Source of the DNA: Anaerolineales bacterium UBA2181
Lineage (GTDB): Bacteria; Chloroflexota; Anaerolineae; Promineifilales; UBA4811
Direction: 5' to 3'
Assembly: GCA_002328075.1 (NCBI GenBank)
Contig: DCVT01000016.1
Location: 1 to 64,000 of the forward strand
DNA: 64,000 bases
Made by a program: the position numbers and the translations under genes. Positions 43,534 through 51,913 of this stretch are shown here, in pieces (position 1 is the first letter of the stretch; every line of letters starts with the position of its first letter). The notes under the pieces were generated by a model. It was not told the origin of the DNA, did no database searches, and worked only from the letters and a program-made list of their open reading frames with translations.

Positions 43534-44676
43534 TCAGAGACCAAAATCCCAGGCCACCACTGCGTCCCACCAATGACACAGGTAGGTTGACGACCTGTCG
43601 CGGCCGATGCAGCGATAATAGGGCCGGCCGTACGACTTGACCAAGTCGCCAATTCGATACCGAGGCAACACAGGGGTGGAGACGACCAGGCTGCCGGTTT
43701 CACCCGGCCGCATTTCGTCCAGCAGCTTGATGCCCCGCCTGGTCTCTACCTCAAACAGGAACAGGTCATAGTTGGGCACCCAGGCTCGTTTCTCGTCCAG
43801 CTGCTGCCCAAACATGCCCTCGGTGGCGCCATAGATTTCCAAGATGTCGACCGGGCCATACATGGCGCGCAGCCGGGGTACGTATTTGAGGTTGATCCCC
43901 GGGACGCTGCCCAGCGTCATGACCTTTACCTGCCACAGGTCTTTGGGGTACACCTTGTGCGCCTGGTACAGGTAACGCGCAAACGCGATGGCCGTAGGTG
44001 CCACTCCTCCCACGAACGTGATCGTGTGATCTCTCGCCAGCTGGTAGGCCAGTTCAAACCGTCGTTCCCAATCGGCGATGGTCTTGCCGCCGCCGAGTGC
44101 GTCGATCTCTTGCTGAGTTGGGATCGATCGTATCAGGGAGGACGTCGTGTGCTTGAGATAAACACCAGAGCTGTAACCATAATCCAGATGCCTCGCGCCG
44201 ACTTGAATGGTTCCGATGACCGACGGAAAGTTGAGGTTGAGATTGGCGCCCTGGAGGATGTCCAATTTGTCGGTACGCAACACATAGTTCATCAGTGCCC
44301 GGCCGGCACAGAGGCGCATGCGAACGTCGGTGGCGGTCATCGGCACAAACTTGGATTCGGTTTGCGTTGTCCCACGCGTGATGGCCCAGGCCAGGACATC
44401 TTCATACAGCAGCGGACTGCACCCTGTAGCCATGGCCTCTCGAATGAGCGGCCAGTATCCGTCATAGTCGGTAATTGGGAATTCGGCGCGGTACTGCTCT
44501 ATGCCCTGAACACTGCCCGCACTCCGAGAACGGCCGTATTCTGTGCACGAATACCCTTCCAACAGCCCGGCCAACACCTGAGCCTGGCTCTCGGATGGAT
44601 CTTGAAGAGAGTCATGCCAGGGCTGCACAAACATGGCCACCACATCGCGCATCACCTCAGGAGTAAAGTCAACCAT
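43534..44676 (-). CDS. GH3-family acyl-acid amido synthetase-like protein, C-terminally short
   Basis: A 380-aa adenylate-forming-fold protein. The pattern YSCTEYGRSRS, EFPITDYDGYWPLIREAM and the phosphate-loop-like ITRGTTQTESKFVPMT match the GH3 family (plant auxin/jasmonate-amido synthetases and bacterial relatives). IYGATEGMFG and PRYRIGDLVK are the later acyl-adenylate motifs. GH3 proteins are usually about 500-600 aa. This one ends shortly after the GD motif, so most of the C-terminal lid is missing. I chose the ATG at 44676 with AGAGG upstream; a GTG at 44754 lies above the predicted transcription start. Substrates are unknown. Confidence 0.7.
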   Translation of the reverse strand: MVDFTPEVMRDVVAMFVQPWHDSLQDPSESQAQVLAGLLEGYSCTEYGRSRSAGSVQGIEQYRAEFPITDYDGYWPLIREAMATGCSPLLYEDVLAWAITRGTTQTESKFVPMTATDVRMRLCAGRALMNYVLRTDKLDILQGANLNLNFPSVIGTIQVGARHLDYGYSSGVYLKHTTSSLIRSIPTQQEIDALGGGKTIADWERRFELAYQLARDHTITFVGGVAPTAIAFARYLYQAHKVYPKDLWQVKVMTLGSVPGINLKYVPRLRAMYGPVDILEIYGATEGMFGQQLDEKRAWVPNYDLFLFEVETRRGIKLLDEMRPGETGSLVVSTPVLPRYRIGDLVKSYGRPYYRCIGRDRSSTYLCHWWDAVVAWDFGL

Positions 44677-44757
44677 CCGTTCATCCTCTGCTACCCTCAG
44701 GGGCACACCGTCCAAAATCCAGGGCGCTCCGGCGAACCCACGGCTATTGTCCACGCC

Positions 44758-44786
44758 AGTTTACCCCTGGAGCAAGACTGTGGCAA
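44758..44786 (-). promoter_or_regulatory. Promoter of the GH3-like gene
   Basis: Minus strand TTGCCA (44786-44781), 17 nt, TAAACT (44763-44758). It is divergent from the promoter at 44793-44821. Confidence 0.5.
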
Positions 44787-44792
44787 CCCCGG

Positions 44793-44821
44793 TTGCAGGG
44801 CCGGCGGTCACGGGTTATAAA
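44793..44821 (+). promoter_or_regulatory. Promoter of the TtcA-like gene, leaderless
   Basis: TTGCAG (44793-44798), 17-nt spacer, TATAAA (44816-44821). The expected +1, seven bases on, is exactly the A of the ATG at 44828. Confidence 0.6.
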
Positions 44822-44827
44822 TGAGCC

Positions 44828-45643
44828 ATGCTCAAGTCAGACAAGATCGCGGACCGGCTGTTGAACGGCGTCCGCACGGCTAACTCCCTGTACGGACTGA
44901 TCTCGGCTGGCGACCGCATTGCGGTGGCAGTCTCGGGTGGAAAGGACAGCCAGACGTTGATTCGTCTGCTTGCCCGTTGGCGTGCACACGACCCTATCCA
45001 TTACGACCTCCTTGGCATCCACGTATCCATGGAAGGTGTCCTGCCCGGTTACGTGGAGAACGAACAGGCCTTGTTCCACCTTTTTCAATCGCTGAAAGTG
45101 CCGCTCGTCATTCGACCACTTGGGCTGGCACCAGATGAGCCTCTGCCGATCACCTGTTATCGCTGCAGCTGGCATCGGCGCAAGGCCGTCTACATGGCTG
45201 CCCATCAGGCCGGTTTCACCAAGATAGCTGTGGGGCACCATGCCGACGACATCATCGAAACTGCGCTGATGAACCTCCTATACCACGGGAGACTGGAGTC
45301 CATGCCACCTCGCCGGGAGCTGTTTGGCGGAGCCCTGACCCTTGTTCGGCCGTTGGCGCTGCTGGAGGAGAGAAAGCTGACATACTATGCTCGCGCAGCC
45401 GAATTTGATGGGCAATCCGCCTGCTGTGCCTGGGCTGATCTGTCCAAGCGCACCCAGATCAGGCTATTGCTGCACACCATGGTCAAACAAGCTCCACGAG
45501 CCAGGGTGCACATATATCGTGCGGTCGAACGAGCCGGCAATTGGCGTACTGACCGGTTGGCCGTCGACGAAGTCGAGCCGGCCCGTATCAACCCGGATGC
45601 GACTCCGGGCCGGCGTGGAAATCCGCAAGGTTCGGGCCGATAA
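44828..45643 (+). CDS. TtcA/TtuA-like PP-loop tRNA sulfurtransferase
   Basis: A 271-aa ATP-pyrophosphatase. The PP-loop is IAVAVSGGKDSQTLIRLL, CYRCSWHRRKAVY gives a CxxC pair, and GHHADDIIETALMNLLYHG is the second family motif. It is expected to thiolate a tRNA pyrimidine (cytidine-32 in TtcA) using an iron-sulfur cluster. A further cysteine pair lies in SACCAWADLSKR. The C-terminal 50 residues are Pro/Arg-rich and probably disordered. No ribosome site precedes the ATG, which coincides with the predicted transcription start. Confidence 0.82.
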   Translation: MLKSDKIADRLLNGVRTANSLYGLISAGDRIAVAVSGGKDSQTLIRLLARWRAHDPIHYDLLGIHVSMEGVLPGYVENEQALFHLFQSLKVPLVIRPLGLAPDEPLPITCYRCSWHRRKAVYMAAHQAGFTKIAVGHHADDIIETALMNLLYHGRLESMPPRRELFGGALTLVRPLALLEERKLTYYARAAEFDGQSACCAWADLSKRTQIRLLLHTMVKQAPRARVHIYRAVERAGNWRTDRLAVDEVEPARINPDATPGRRGNPQGSGR

Positions 45644-45660
45644 TCATCGGCGGCCAAACC

Positions 45661-45690
45661 TTGACAATCACGGTGTCCAGGCCGTAGAAT
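45661..45690 (+). promoter_or_regulatory. Promoter of the dnaJ-htrA-htrA operon
   Basis: A consensus TTGACA (45661-45666), 18-nt spacer, TAGAAT (45685-45690). No CIRCE-type heat-shock inverted repeat was seen. Confidence 0.6.
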
Positions 45691-45734
45691 GGTAGGCGCA
45701 GTAGGCAGTGGCTGGTGCTTCCGGCGGTAGAACG

Positions 45735-46700
45735 ATGGACTACAAGGATTATTACAAAATACTAGGCGTGGCGCGGAATGCACCCGCCAACGAAATCAAG
45801 CGGGCATACCGCAAGTTGGCGCGGGAACTCCACCCTGACGTGAACCCGGGCGACAAAGCAGCAGAAGCTCGCTTCAAGGACATCAACGAAGCCTACGAGG
45901 TCCTGGGCGATCCGGAAAAACGCGCCCGCTATGACCAGGTGGGATCCAGCTGGCAGCAATGGCAACGATCCGGTGGCGACCCCAGTGGTTTTGACTGGTC
46001 ACAGTGGTTCACCGCGGGAGGTGGACAGTCGCCCCGCAGCGGTGTGCGGGTAGACATGAAGGACCTGAATGACCTGCTCGGAAGCGGCGCGGCCGGCGGG
46101 TTTTCCGACTTTTTCAACACGCTGTTTGGCGGCATGCCCCAGGGAAGGCCGGGCCGCACCGGACGGGGCCGCGCCCCCTCGCAAACGGTGGGATCGGAAC
46201 CGCTCCAGCAGACGGTCGACATCACGCTGTTAGAGGCGTTCCACGGCGCTGTGCGCACGTTGGAGCGTGACGGTCAACGGATTCAGGCTCGCATTCCGGC
46301 AGGTTCAAAGACCGGCACCAGGATTCGTCTGGCGGGTCAGGGGTTTCCAGGCGCTGACGGGAGACGGGGCGATCTGTACCTGAGGGTGAACGTGCTGCCA
46401 CACCACCGGCTTCGCGTGGATGGGGACGACCTGCACGCCGACCACTCGCTCGACCTATGTACGGCCGTCCTGGGTGGCGATACGATCATTGAGACGCTCG
46501 ACGGAACAGTGAGCCTTCGTATTCCGGCCGGGACTCAGAGTGGGAAGGTATTTCGCCTGCGTGGAAAAGGAATGCCGCGGCTGAACCGGCCGGAAGAGCG
46601 TGGCGACCTGTACGTCAGAACCACGGTAACCATCCCAGACTCTCTCTCGGATCAAGAGACCGAGCTATTCAAACAACTGGCCGCTTTGCGCAAGAGGTAG
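45735..46700 (+). CDS. DnaJ/CbpA-type co-chaperone without zinc finger
   Basis: A 321-aa J-protein. The J domain (DYYKILGVARNAPANEIKR, then HPD in LHPDVNPGD) is at residues 4-68, followed by a Gly-rich linker and two C-terminal substrate-binding subdomains (EAFHGAVRTLERDG, RIRLAGQGFPG, RGDLYLRVNVLPH, FRLRGKGMPRL). The CxxCxGxG zinc repeats of full DnaJ are absent, which fits CbpA. It stimulates DnaK. It shares an operon with two HtrA proteases, suggesting a protein-quality-control unit. Confidence 0.9.
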   Translation: MDYKDYYKILGVARNAPANEIKRAYRKLARELHPDVNPGDKAAEARFKDINEAYEVLGDPEKRARYDQVGSSWQQWQRSGGDPSGFDWSQWFTAGGGQSPRSGVRVDMKDLNDLLGSGAAGGFSDFFNTLFGGMPQGRPGRTGRGRAPSQTVGSEPLQQTVDITLLEAFHGAVRTLERDGQRIQARIPAGSKTGTRIRLAGQGFPGADGRRGDLYLRVNVLPHHRLRVDGDDLHADHSLDLCTAVLGGDTIIETLDGTVSLRIPAGTQSGKVFRLRGKGMPRLNRPEERGDLYVRTTVTIPDSLSDQETELFKQLAALRKR

Positions 46701-46703
46701 ACT

Positions 46704-47885
46704 ATGAAAAACCTGAGGACGGGCGGGAGTCTCCGCTGGCTTTGCTTGGTTGTCGTCATGTTGTCGTTGCTTGCCATCGCCTGCCTGAGTCCGGTGGCGA
46801 CTACAACGCCACCGCCGACCCAGTCTGCTCCTTCCACGCCGACGCTTGTGCCCGAGCGAAGCCAGCCGCAGCCACCCGTGTCCGAGGTGATGATCACCTC
46901 GGATGCCGAAGAAGCGTTGTTGATCGACCTCTATGAACGCGTCAACCCAGGTGTCGTTCATCTGCGGGTGTACGACGCCAGCAGCCTGCTGGGAAGCGGA
47001 TCGGGCTTTTTGTTCGACAACGAACGGCACATCGTGACCAACAACCATGTGGTGGAGGCGGCGGTCAAGATCGAGGTCGTGTTTTCCGATATGTCTCGAT
47101 CCTGGGCCCGGGTCGTCGGTTTTGACCTGGATGCCGACCTGGCCGTCCTGCAAGCCGACCGCGTGCCAGACGGCGCCTTTCCCCTGGAACTGGGGGATTC
47201 CGAGGCCGCCCGTGTGGGCCAGCGAGTGATCGCCATCGGCAACCCGTTTGGCCTCCAGGGCACCATGACCGTGGGCATCATCAGTGGGATCGGGCGACGC
47301 CTGGATTCGCAACGCTCGACCGTCGAGGGCGGCACCTACTCCAACCCGGGAATTATTCAGACCGATGCGGCCATCAACCCCGGCAACTCGGGCGGGCCAT
47401 TGATGGATTCCAATGGAAAGGTCATTGGGATCAACACCGCCATTCGGTCACTCTCAGGCAGCAATTCTGGAGTCGGGTTCGCGGCGCCGGTCAACACCGT
47501 CAGAAAACTGGTCCCCCATCTCATTCGAGACGGCAAGTACACCTACGCCTGGATGGGAATCTCAGGCTTGCAGGAGATCAACTTGCAGACCATGGAAGAG
47601 CTGGGCCTTTCCCGGTCAACCGGGGTGTACGTGACCGCGGTGACATCCGGCGGTCCGGCGGCGAATGCCGGCCTTCGGGCCGGAACTATGCCGTCTGGCA
47701 GTGGACTGCGGCCGGGTCGCGGCGGCGACTTGATTGTAGCCATCGACGGCAACCCTCTCATCGACTTTGGTGATCTGGTGAGTTACCTGGTTGCCAAGAC
47801 TGAACCGGGCCAGGAGGTGGTTCTCACCATCATTCGGGACGGCTCCACCATGGACCTCTCGCTGACCCTGGGAGAACGCCCGTAG
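46704..47885 (+). CDS. HtrA/DegP-like trypsin-type protease with PDZ domain, lipoprotein (first copy)
   Basis: A 393-aa exported protease. The N-terminus ends in a lipobox (LLAIAC, Cys about 27), then a Pro/Thr-rich linker. The trypsin-like domain has the triad His in IVTNNHVVEAAV, Asp in DLDADLAVLQ and Ser in DAAINPGNSGGPL. One PDZ domain occupies about residues 280-390 (GVYVTAVTSGGPAANAGLRAG, GGDLIVAIDGNPL). It probably degrades or refolds damaged envelope proteins outside the membrane. It starts 3 nt after dnaJ. Confidence 0.92.
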   Translation: MKNLRTGGSLRWLCLVVVMLSLLAIACLSPVATTTPPPTQSAPSTPTLVPERSQPQPPVSEVMITSDAEEALLIDLYERVNPGVVHLRVYDASSLLGSGSGFLFDNERHIVTNNHVVEAAVKIEVVFSDMSRSWARVVGFDLDADLAVLQADRVPDGAFPLELGDSEAARVGQRVIAIGNPFGLQGTMTVGIISGIGRRLDSQRSTVEGGTYSNPGIIQTDAAINPGNSGGPLMDSNGKVIGINTAIRSLSGSNSGVGFAAPVNTVRKLVPHLIRDGKYTYAWMGISGLQEINLQTMEELGLSRSTGVYVTAVTSGGPAANAGLRAGTMPSGSGLRPGRGGDLIVAIDGNPLIDFGDLVSYLVAKTEPGQEVVLTIIRDGSTMDLSLTLGERP

Positions 47886-49048
47886 TGAGGTGGTTCAACG
47901 CAGAAGGGCTCTGGCTCGCGGTTCTTGCGGGTTTTGTCGCGCTGTCCGGTCTGGCCTGCAACGCCGGTGTGAACCTGCTGGCGGTTACGCCACCGCCACC
48001 CACCATCATCGTCGTCGTCGCTACGCCCACTGCGCTGCAGGAGATACCGATACCGGCATACGACCTGGCAGAACAACAGATCATCAACGTCTACGAGCGC
48101 GTCAGCCCGTCCGTGGTCCACATCACCAGCCGCGCCGAAGTGTTCGATTTTTGGCGCGGCGTTGTGCCCAGCGAGGGAAGCGGCTCCGGTTTTGTGCTGG
48201 ACGGCGACGGCCACATTGTCACCAATTACCATGTAGTGAAAAACGCCACTCAGGTTGAGGTGTTGCTCGCCGACGGCACGGCGTACCCGGCTCAGATCGT
48301 CGGGTCGGATCCGTACAACGACCTGGCAGTGCTCAAGATCGAGATCGCTCCCGACCTGCTGGTACCGGTAGAGATCGGGAGCTCTCAGAACCTGAGGGTG
48401 GGGCAACGCGTGATCGCCATCGGCAACCCGTTTGGTTTGGACCGCACATTGACCACCGGCGTGGTAAGCGCGCTCAAACGGACCATCCAGACCGACAACG
48501 GGCAGGCGCTGGGCGAGGTGATACAGACCGATGCGGCCATCAACCCGGGCAATTCGGGTGGCCCACTTTTGGACACCGCCGGCCGCGTGGTGGGCATCAA
48601 CACGGCGATAGAGTCTCCCAGCGGTGGCTCGGTCGGGATCGGATTCGCCATCCCGGCCGAGACCATCCTGCGAGTGATACCGGAACTCCTTGCGCGAGGT
48701 TACTACCCGCATCCCTGGCTTGGCTTCACCACGTATGAATTGTCCTACGAATTGACTCCATCGGCCGCCGGGCCGGATCATGGCCTGCTCATCGTCCAGA
48801 TTGAAAACGGCGGCCCGGCGGCCGAGGCAGGCTTGCAGGCCGCCGAGGCACGGCGGGAGGGTCGGCGCGTCGTGTTCAACGGCGGGGACGTGATCATCGC
48901 GGTTGATGGTCACACCATCAAGAGCCGTGACGAGCTGACCATCCTACTGGCTAACCAGAAACAGGTAGGCGATCTGGTCGATCTCACCGTGGTGCGCGCG
49001 GGCGAGACTTTCACGGTATCGGTCCGCCTGGGTGAAGCACCGCGCTAG
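47885..49048 (+). CDS. HtrA/DegP-like protease with PDZ domain, lipoprotein (second copy)
   Basis: A 387-aa paralogue of the preceding protease. Lipobox LSGLAC (Cys about 25) is followed by a linker and triad residues in IVTNYHVVKNAT, DPYNDLAVLK and DAAINPGNSGGPL. One PDZ domain ends the protein (GGPAAEAGLQAA, GGDVIIAVDGHTIKS). The GTG start overlaps the last base of the first protease stop, so the two are translationally coupled. Tandem duplication followed by divergence is likely. Confidence 0.92.
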   Translation: MRWFNAEGLWLAVLAGFVALSGLACNAGVNLLAVTPPPPTIIVVVATPTALQEIPIPAYDLAEQQIINVYERVSPSVVHITSRAEVFDFWRGVVPSEGSGSGFVLDGDGHIVTNYHVVKNATQVEVLLADGTAYPAQIVGSDPYNDLAVLKIEIAPDLLVPVEIGSSQNLRVGQRVIAIGNPFGLDRTLTTGVVSALKRTIQTDNGQALGEVIQTDAAINPGNSGGPLLDTAGRVVGINTAIESPSGGSVGIGFAIPAETILRVIPELLARGYYPHPWLGFTTYELSYELTPSAAGPDHGLLIVQIENGGPAAEAGLQAAEARREGRRVVFNGGDVIIAVDGHTIKSRDELTILLANQKQVGDLVDLTVVRAGETFTVSVRLGEAPR

Positions 49049-49067
49049 ACCTTCTGCAAGAACCGCA

Positions 49068-49097
49068 TTGTTGTCCAAAACCAGTTTGTGCTATACT
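49068..49097 (+). promoter_or_regulatory. Promoter of the baeRF-like gene
   Basis: TTGTTG (49068-49073), 18-nt spacer, TATACT (49092-49097) preceded by TGC. Confidence 0.55.
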
Positions 49098-49129
49098 GAA
49101 CTGCATCCTATGGCTTGGAAGGAGGCATA

Positions 49130-50248
49130 ATGATCACTGACAAGGAACTGCACCGGCTGGCGGCCTATGAACCAAAGGAATCACCGGTGGTGAGCGTCTA
49201 CCTGAACGTGGATCCAACTCAGCGCACCACTGAGGGGTACAAACTGCGACTGCGCGGCCTCATCAAGGAGAACGTTCAACCTGATATTGCAGCAGACTTG
49301 GAAGCCATAGAAAGGTACTTTGAGCACGAATATGACTGGGGTGGAAAATCGGCGGTCGTGTTCTCCAGCCAGGCTGCCGGCTATTGGGAGACCTATTCGC
49401 TGGGGGTGCCCATTGGGCAGAGCCGGCTGGCGGTGGGGCCCAGGCCGATGATCCAGCCGCTGGTGCATCTCCTGGACCTGTACGGGAGCTATGCGGTGGT
49501 GCTGGTGGACCAGCAGGGCGGCCGGCTATTTGACTTTCATATGGGCCATCTGGTTGAAACCGAAGGTCACCTGGGCGAAGAAGTGCGCCGTCTGAAACGG
49601 GGGAGCGGATCGTCTCGCGGCGGAGCGAGCCGAAGCGGCGGTGGAGGCGGTAGTCGCCACGATCGCGAGACGGCAGTCCAGAACCTCCGCGATACCGCCG
49701 ACGCCACCAACCGATTCTTTGAGCAGCAGGGGATGAAACATCTTTTGATCGCCGGCACTGACGAGACGGTGGCCCGGTTCCGGGATTTGCTGCCCAAGGC
49801 CCTGCAATCCGCCGTGGTCGGCACATTCCCTCTCAACATGAACGCCTCTCATGGCGAGGTCTTGGAGCGGTCGCTGGAAATTGTGCGCCAGGCGGACCAG
49901 GAAAGAGAGCTCCGCCTCGTCAACACGGTGATCACCGCTGCTGCCAAGGGTGGAAACGGCGTCATACGCCTTGACGACACCCTGAGTGCAGTGTCTGAGG
50001 GTAGGGTTCAAACCCTGGTTGTGAGTGCCGGATACCATGCTCCCGGCTACCGCTGCCAGAGCTGCAGCTACCTCACAGCCCAAGCTCTGGCCGGTTGTCC
50101 GTTTTGTGGCGGCTCGATCCACGAAATCCCTGACGCCGTCGAGTTGGCGATTCAGCGGGCGATGCAACAGGGCATCGAGGTGGAGATCGTCGAAAAAAAG
50201 GACCAGCTCGATGCCGCCGGCGGGATCGGCGCGCTGCTCCGGTACTGA
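49130..50248 (+). CDS. baeRF/Vms1-like (bacterial eRF1-family) protein
   Basis: A 372-aa protein. The N-terminal part (VVSVYLNVDPTQR, GKSAVVFSS, LGVPI) and the middle (YAVVLVDQQGGRLFDFHMG) match the bacterial eRF1-like baeRF/VLRF1 families. The segment RGSGSSRGGASRSGGGGGS near residues 160-180 sits where eRF1-type proteins carry the GGQ-like catalytic loop. The later part (LLIAGTDETVARF) is the L7Ae-like domain, then a zinc ribbon CQSCSYLTAQALAGCPFC, then a C-terminal tail. It may act on stalled ribosomes or peptidyl-tRNA; this is inference from family. The ATG at 49130 has GGAGG 5 nt upstream. Confidence 0.75.
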   Translation: MITDKELHRLAAYEPKESPVVSVYLNVDPTQRTTEGYKLRLRGLIKENVQPDIAADLEAIERYFEHEYDWGGKSAVVFSSQAAGYWETYSLGVPIGQSRLAVGPRPMIQPLVHLLDLYGSYAVVLVDQQGGRLFDFHMGHLVETEGHLGEEVRRLKRGSGSSRGGASRSGGGGGSRHDRETAVQNLRDTADATNRFFEQQGMKHLLIAGTDETVARFRDLLPKALQSAVVGTFPLNMNASHGEVLERSLEIVRQADQERELRLVNTVITAAAKGGNGVIRLDDTLSAVSEGRVQTLVVSAGYHAPGYRCQSCSYLTAQALAGCPFCGGSIHEIPDAVELAIQRAMQQGIEVEIVEKKDQLDAAGGIGALLRY

Positions 50249-50294
50249 TATGTGTTGTCCGACCCAGAACGGGTAGGGACCAGCGGACCAAACT

Positions 50295-51104
50295 GTGAAC
50301 CTGGTAGTGGTGAGCGTTCCCGGCACGGGCAGCGGTGCCGTCCAACCATCGACTGCCTGGCGGTCGGCCGGGTTGGTCGAGCGGTTCGCACGGCACGTTG
50401 ACCGCGCTCTTTGGGCATGCCTTCCGCCGGACCCGCCACCCGGCATTCGTGACGACTGGCTGACTGCGGTTGCAGGCCAAACGGCCGGCGCCGTGAACGC
50501 AAGCCTGGTCGCCGGCGCTTTGCCCATGGTCTTGGGCATCGAACGCCTTCCCGTTGCCCTGGGCATCCTGGCCGGTCTTCAGACCGCTGAAATCTCGGCC
50601 GGCGTGGTATGGTTCGACTCGACCGATCCACTTGATCCCGGTTCGGACCCCGAGGTGGCACCGCTGGTTTGGGTTGTCGACGAACCTCACCCACTGGCCA
50701 GGAAAGCAGGGGTGCGCCGGCCGGTGGAAACCTCCCGCGTGTTGTTGGCCGGCATTCGTGAGAGCGTGGCGCGCGAGCACCCGGATACAGCCATGTGGAG
50801 TGCCGGTGACCTGCAGCTGGTCGATCCCGGCGCCAGCGGGCGCGATGTTGCCGGCTGGCCGTCGGTCTACCTACACCTGGATCTTGGCGTCCTGGATCCC
50901 GCCATCATGCCGGCGGCGGCACGGCCCATCGAAGGCGGCCTCACCACCGAGGCACTTGTCACCGCGGTGGACTCGGTGGTGGCCCATGCTCCTGTGGTGG
51001 CAGTCGGGGTTACAGGATTCTCCCCAGGTCATGACATAGAGGGCCTCGGCTTGGCCACCAGCATGGAGGTGCTGGAGCGAATCGTGCAGATCTTGGCGGC
51101 GTGA
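50295..51104 (+). CDS. Ureohydrolase-fold (arginase/agmatinase-like) protein with altered metal site
   Basis: A 269-aa protein with the arginase fold, recognisable from several motifs in order. GGDHS is replaced by VLGIER near residue 80. DAHxD is DSTDP at 108-112 in VVWFDST. SxDxDxxDP is HLDLGVLDP at 194-202, keeping D196 but with Gly where the second Asp belongs. GGLTTEAL is conserved. Several Mn ligands (His and Asp) are therefore lost, so hydrolysis of arginine or agmatine is unlikely. It lies 46 nt after the baeRF-like gene and is probably co-transcribed. The GTG start is uncertain. Confidence 0.6.
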   Translation: MNLVVVSVPGTGSGAVQPSTAWRSAGLVERFARHVDRALWACLPPDPPPGIRDDWLTAVAGQTAGAVNASLVAGALPMVLGIERLPVALGILAGLQTAEISAGVVWFDSTDPLDPGSDPEVAPLVWVVDEPHPLARKAGVRRPVETSRVLLAGIRESVAREHPDTAMWSAGDLQLVDPGASGRDVAGWPSVYLHLDLGVLDPAIMPAAARPIEGGLTTEALVTAVDSVVAHAPVVAVGVTGFSPGHDIEGLGLATSMEVLERIVQILAA

Positions 51105-51142
51105 CCTGTAACGGTCCACCGCCCCGCAAAGGTCCGCCAGGA

Positions 51143-51334
51143 TCAGGTTTCTGGGGCAGGCCGGGGGACAAAGCGGCGCAACTGCTGCACAGAAACCTTG
51201 ATATCGTGCCGGCATTTGGCGCACTCTACCGGATAGTGTTTCAGTTTTTGCTCGTCGGCCTGCTGCACAGCATTCTGTATGAATTCGCGGCTCAGGTTGG
51301 AGCTCCACCCGCAACGTTGGCACCGGATTTGCAT
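51143..51334 (-). CDS. Small zinc-ribbon protein
   Basis: A 63-aa protein with two CxxC knuckles: CQRCGW near the start and CAKCRHDI about 30 residues later, spaced by a charged helix. It probably binds one zinc ion. No function is assignable. The ATG at 51334 is preceded by AGAGGTG. It converges with the ureohydrolase-like gene. Confidence 0.65.
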   Translation of the reverse strand: MQIRCQRCGWSSNLSREFIQNAVQQADEQKLKHYPVECAKCRHDIKVSVQQLRRFVPRPAPET

Positions 51335-51389
51335 GATCACACCTCTAGCTCAATGGTGCTATTTTCTGCTGCCACACTGCGTTTGCTGC

Positions 51390-51418
51390 TTGACAAACGC
51401 TGTAAACCTGAATAGAAT
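51390..51418 (+). promoter_or_regulatory. Strong promoter of the ferredoxin gene
   Basis: Consensus TTGACA (51390-51395), 17-nt spacer, TAGAAT (51413-51418). The leader is about 135 nt. Confidence 0.7.
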
Positions 51419-51420
51419 GT

Positions 51421-51440
51421 CGTTGTGTACCATCACAACG
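51421..51440 (+). promoter_or_regulatory. 5'-terminal hairpin of the ferredoxin mRNA
   Basis: CGTTGTG (51421-51427) pairs with CACAACG (51434-51440) around a 6-nt loop, beginning at the predicted transcription start. Such 5' stems often protect mRNA from decay. Confidence 0.35.
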
Positions 51441-51559
51441 GGTTGATTTCCCATCTTAACATCGTACACGGCCCAGGTCAAGAACGCCGAGCGGGCCCGG
51501 AGAGACCAGTTAACTGGGCGATCTAATCCAAAGAACCAATTCTATCGAGGAGGATTCTT

Positions 51560-51829
51560 ATGACACACGTGATCACGGCGCTTTGCGAGTTGGACGGTTC
51601 CTGCGTTGAGGTCTGCCCGGTTGAGTGCATCGTTCCCGGGAAGAAGGAAGACGCTCAATGGAACCACTATTTCATCGACCCCGACACCTGTATTGACTGC
51701 GGTTCGTGCGTCGCCGAATGCCCTTATGACGCGATCTTTCCGGAGGACGAGGTTCCTGAGGAATACCAGGAGGAGATCGCCAAGAACGCGGCCTTTTACA
51801 CCGAGGGACCCGGTTACGACTGGGCGTAG
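51560..51829 (+). CDS. Ferredoxin with two Fe-S cluster motifs
   Basis: An 89-aa acidic electron carrier. The first motif is unusual for its spacing, CELDGSCVEVCPVECI (no CxxC at its start, as in 7Fe or degenerate clusters). The second is a standard CIDCGSCVAECP. It resembles the ferredoxins of Actinobacteria and Chloroflexota with one 3Fe-4S and one 4Fe-4S cluster. A strong GAGGAGG precedes the ATG, and the gene has its own strong promoter and terminator, so it is probably highly expressed. Confidence 0.9.
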   Translation: MTHVITALCELDGSCVEVCPVECIVPGKKEDAQWNHYFIDPDTCIDCGSCVAECPYDAIFPEDEVPEEYQEEIAKNAAFYTEGPGYDWA

Positions 51830-51852
51830 AACAGCACATTGACCGTATGACC

Positions 51853-51891
51853 AAAAGGAGAGCGGCCTGCATGCGCCGCTCTCCTTTTTTT
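51853..51891. terminator. Bidirectional intrinsic terminator
   Basis: GGAGAGCGGC and GCCGCTCTCC form a perfect 10-bp stem around an 8-nt loop, with four As before (51853-51856) and seven Ts after (51885-51891). It ends the ferredoxin transcript on the plus strand and the substrate-binding-protein transcript on the minus strand. Confidence 0.92.
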
Positions 51892-51913
51892 GCTCCCCGC
51901 GCGAGCGTTGGGT

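Noticed and set aside
49601..49680. Gly/Ser-rich repeat as a microsatellite or assembly artefact
   Set aside because: Codons vary along the run and the frame stays open into conserved sequence, so it is a coded flexible loop.
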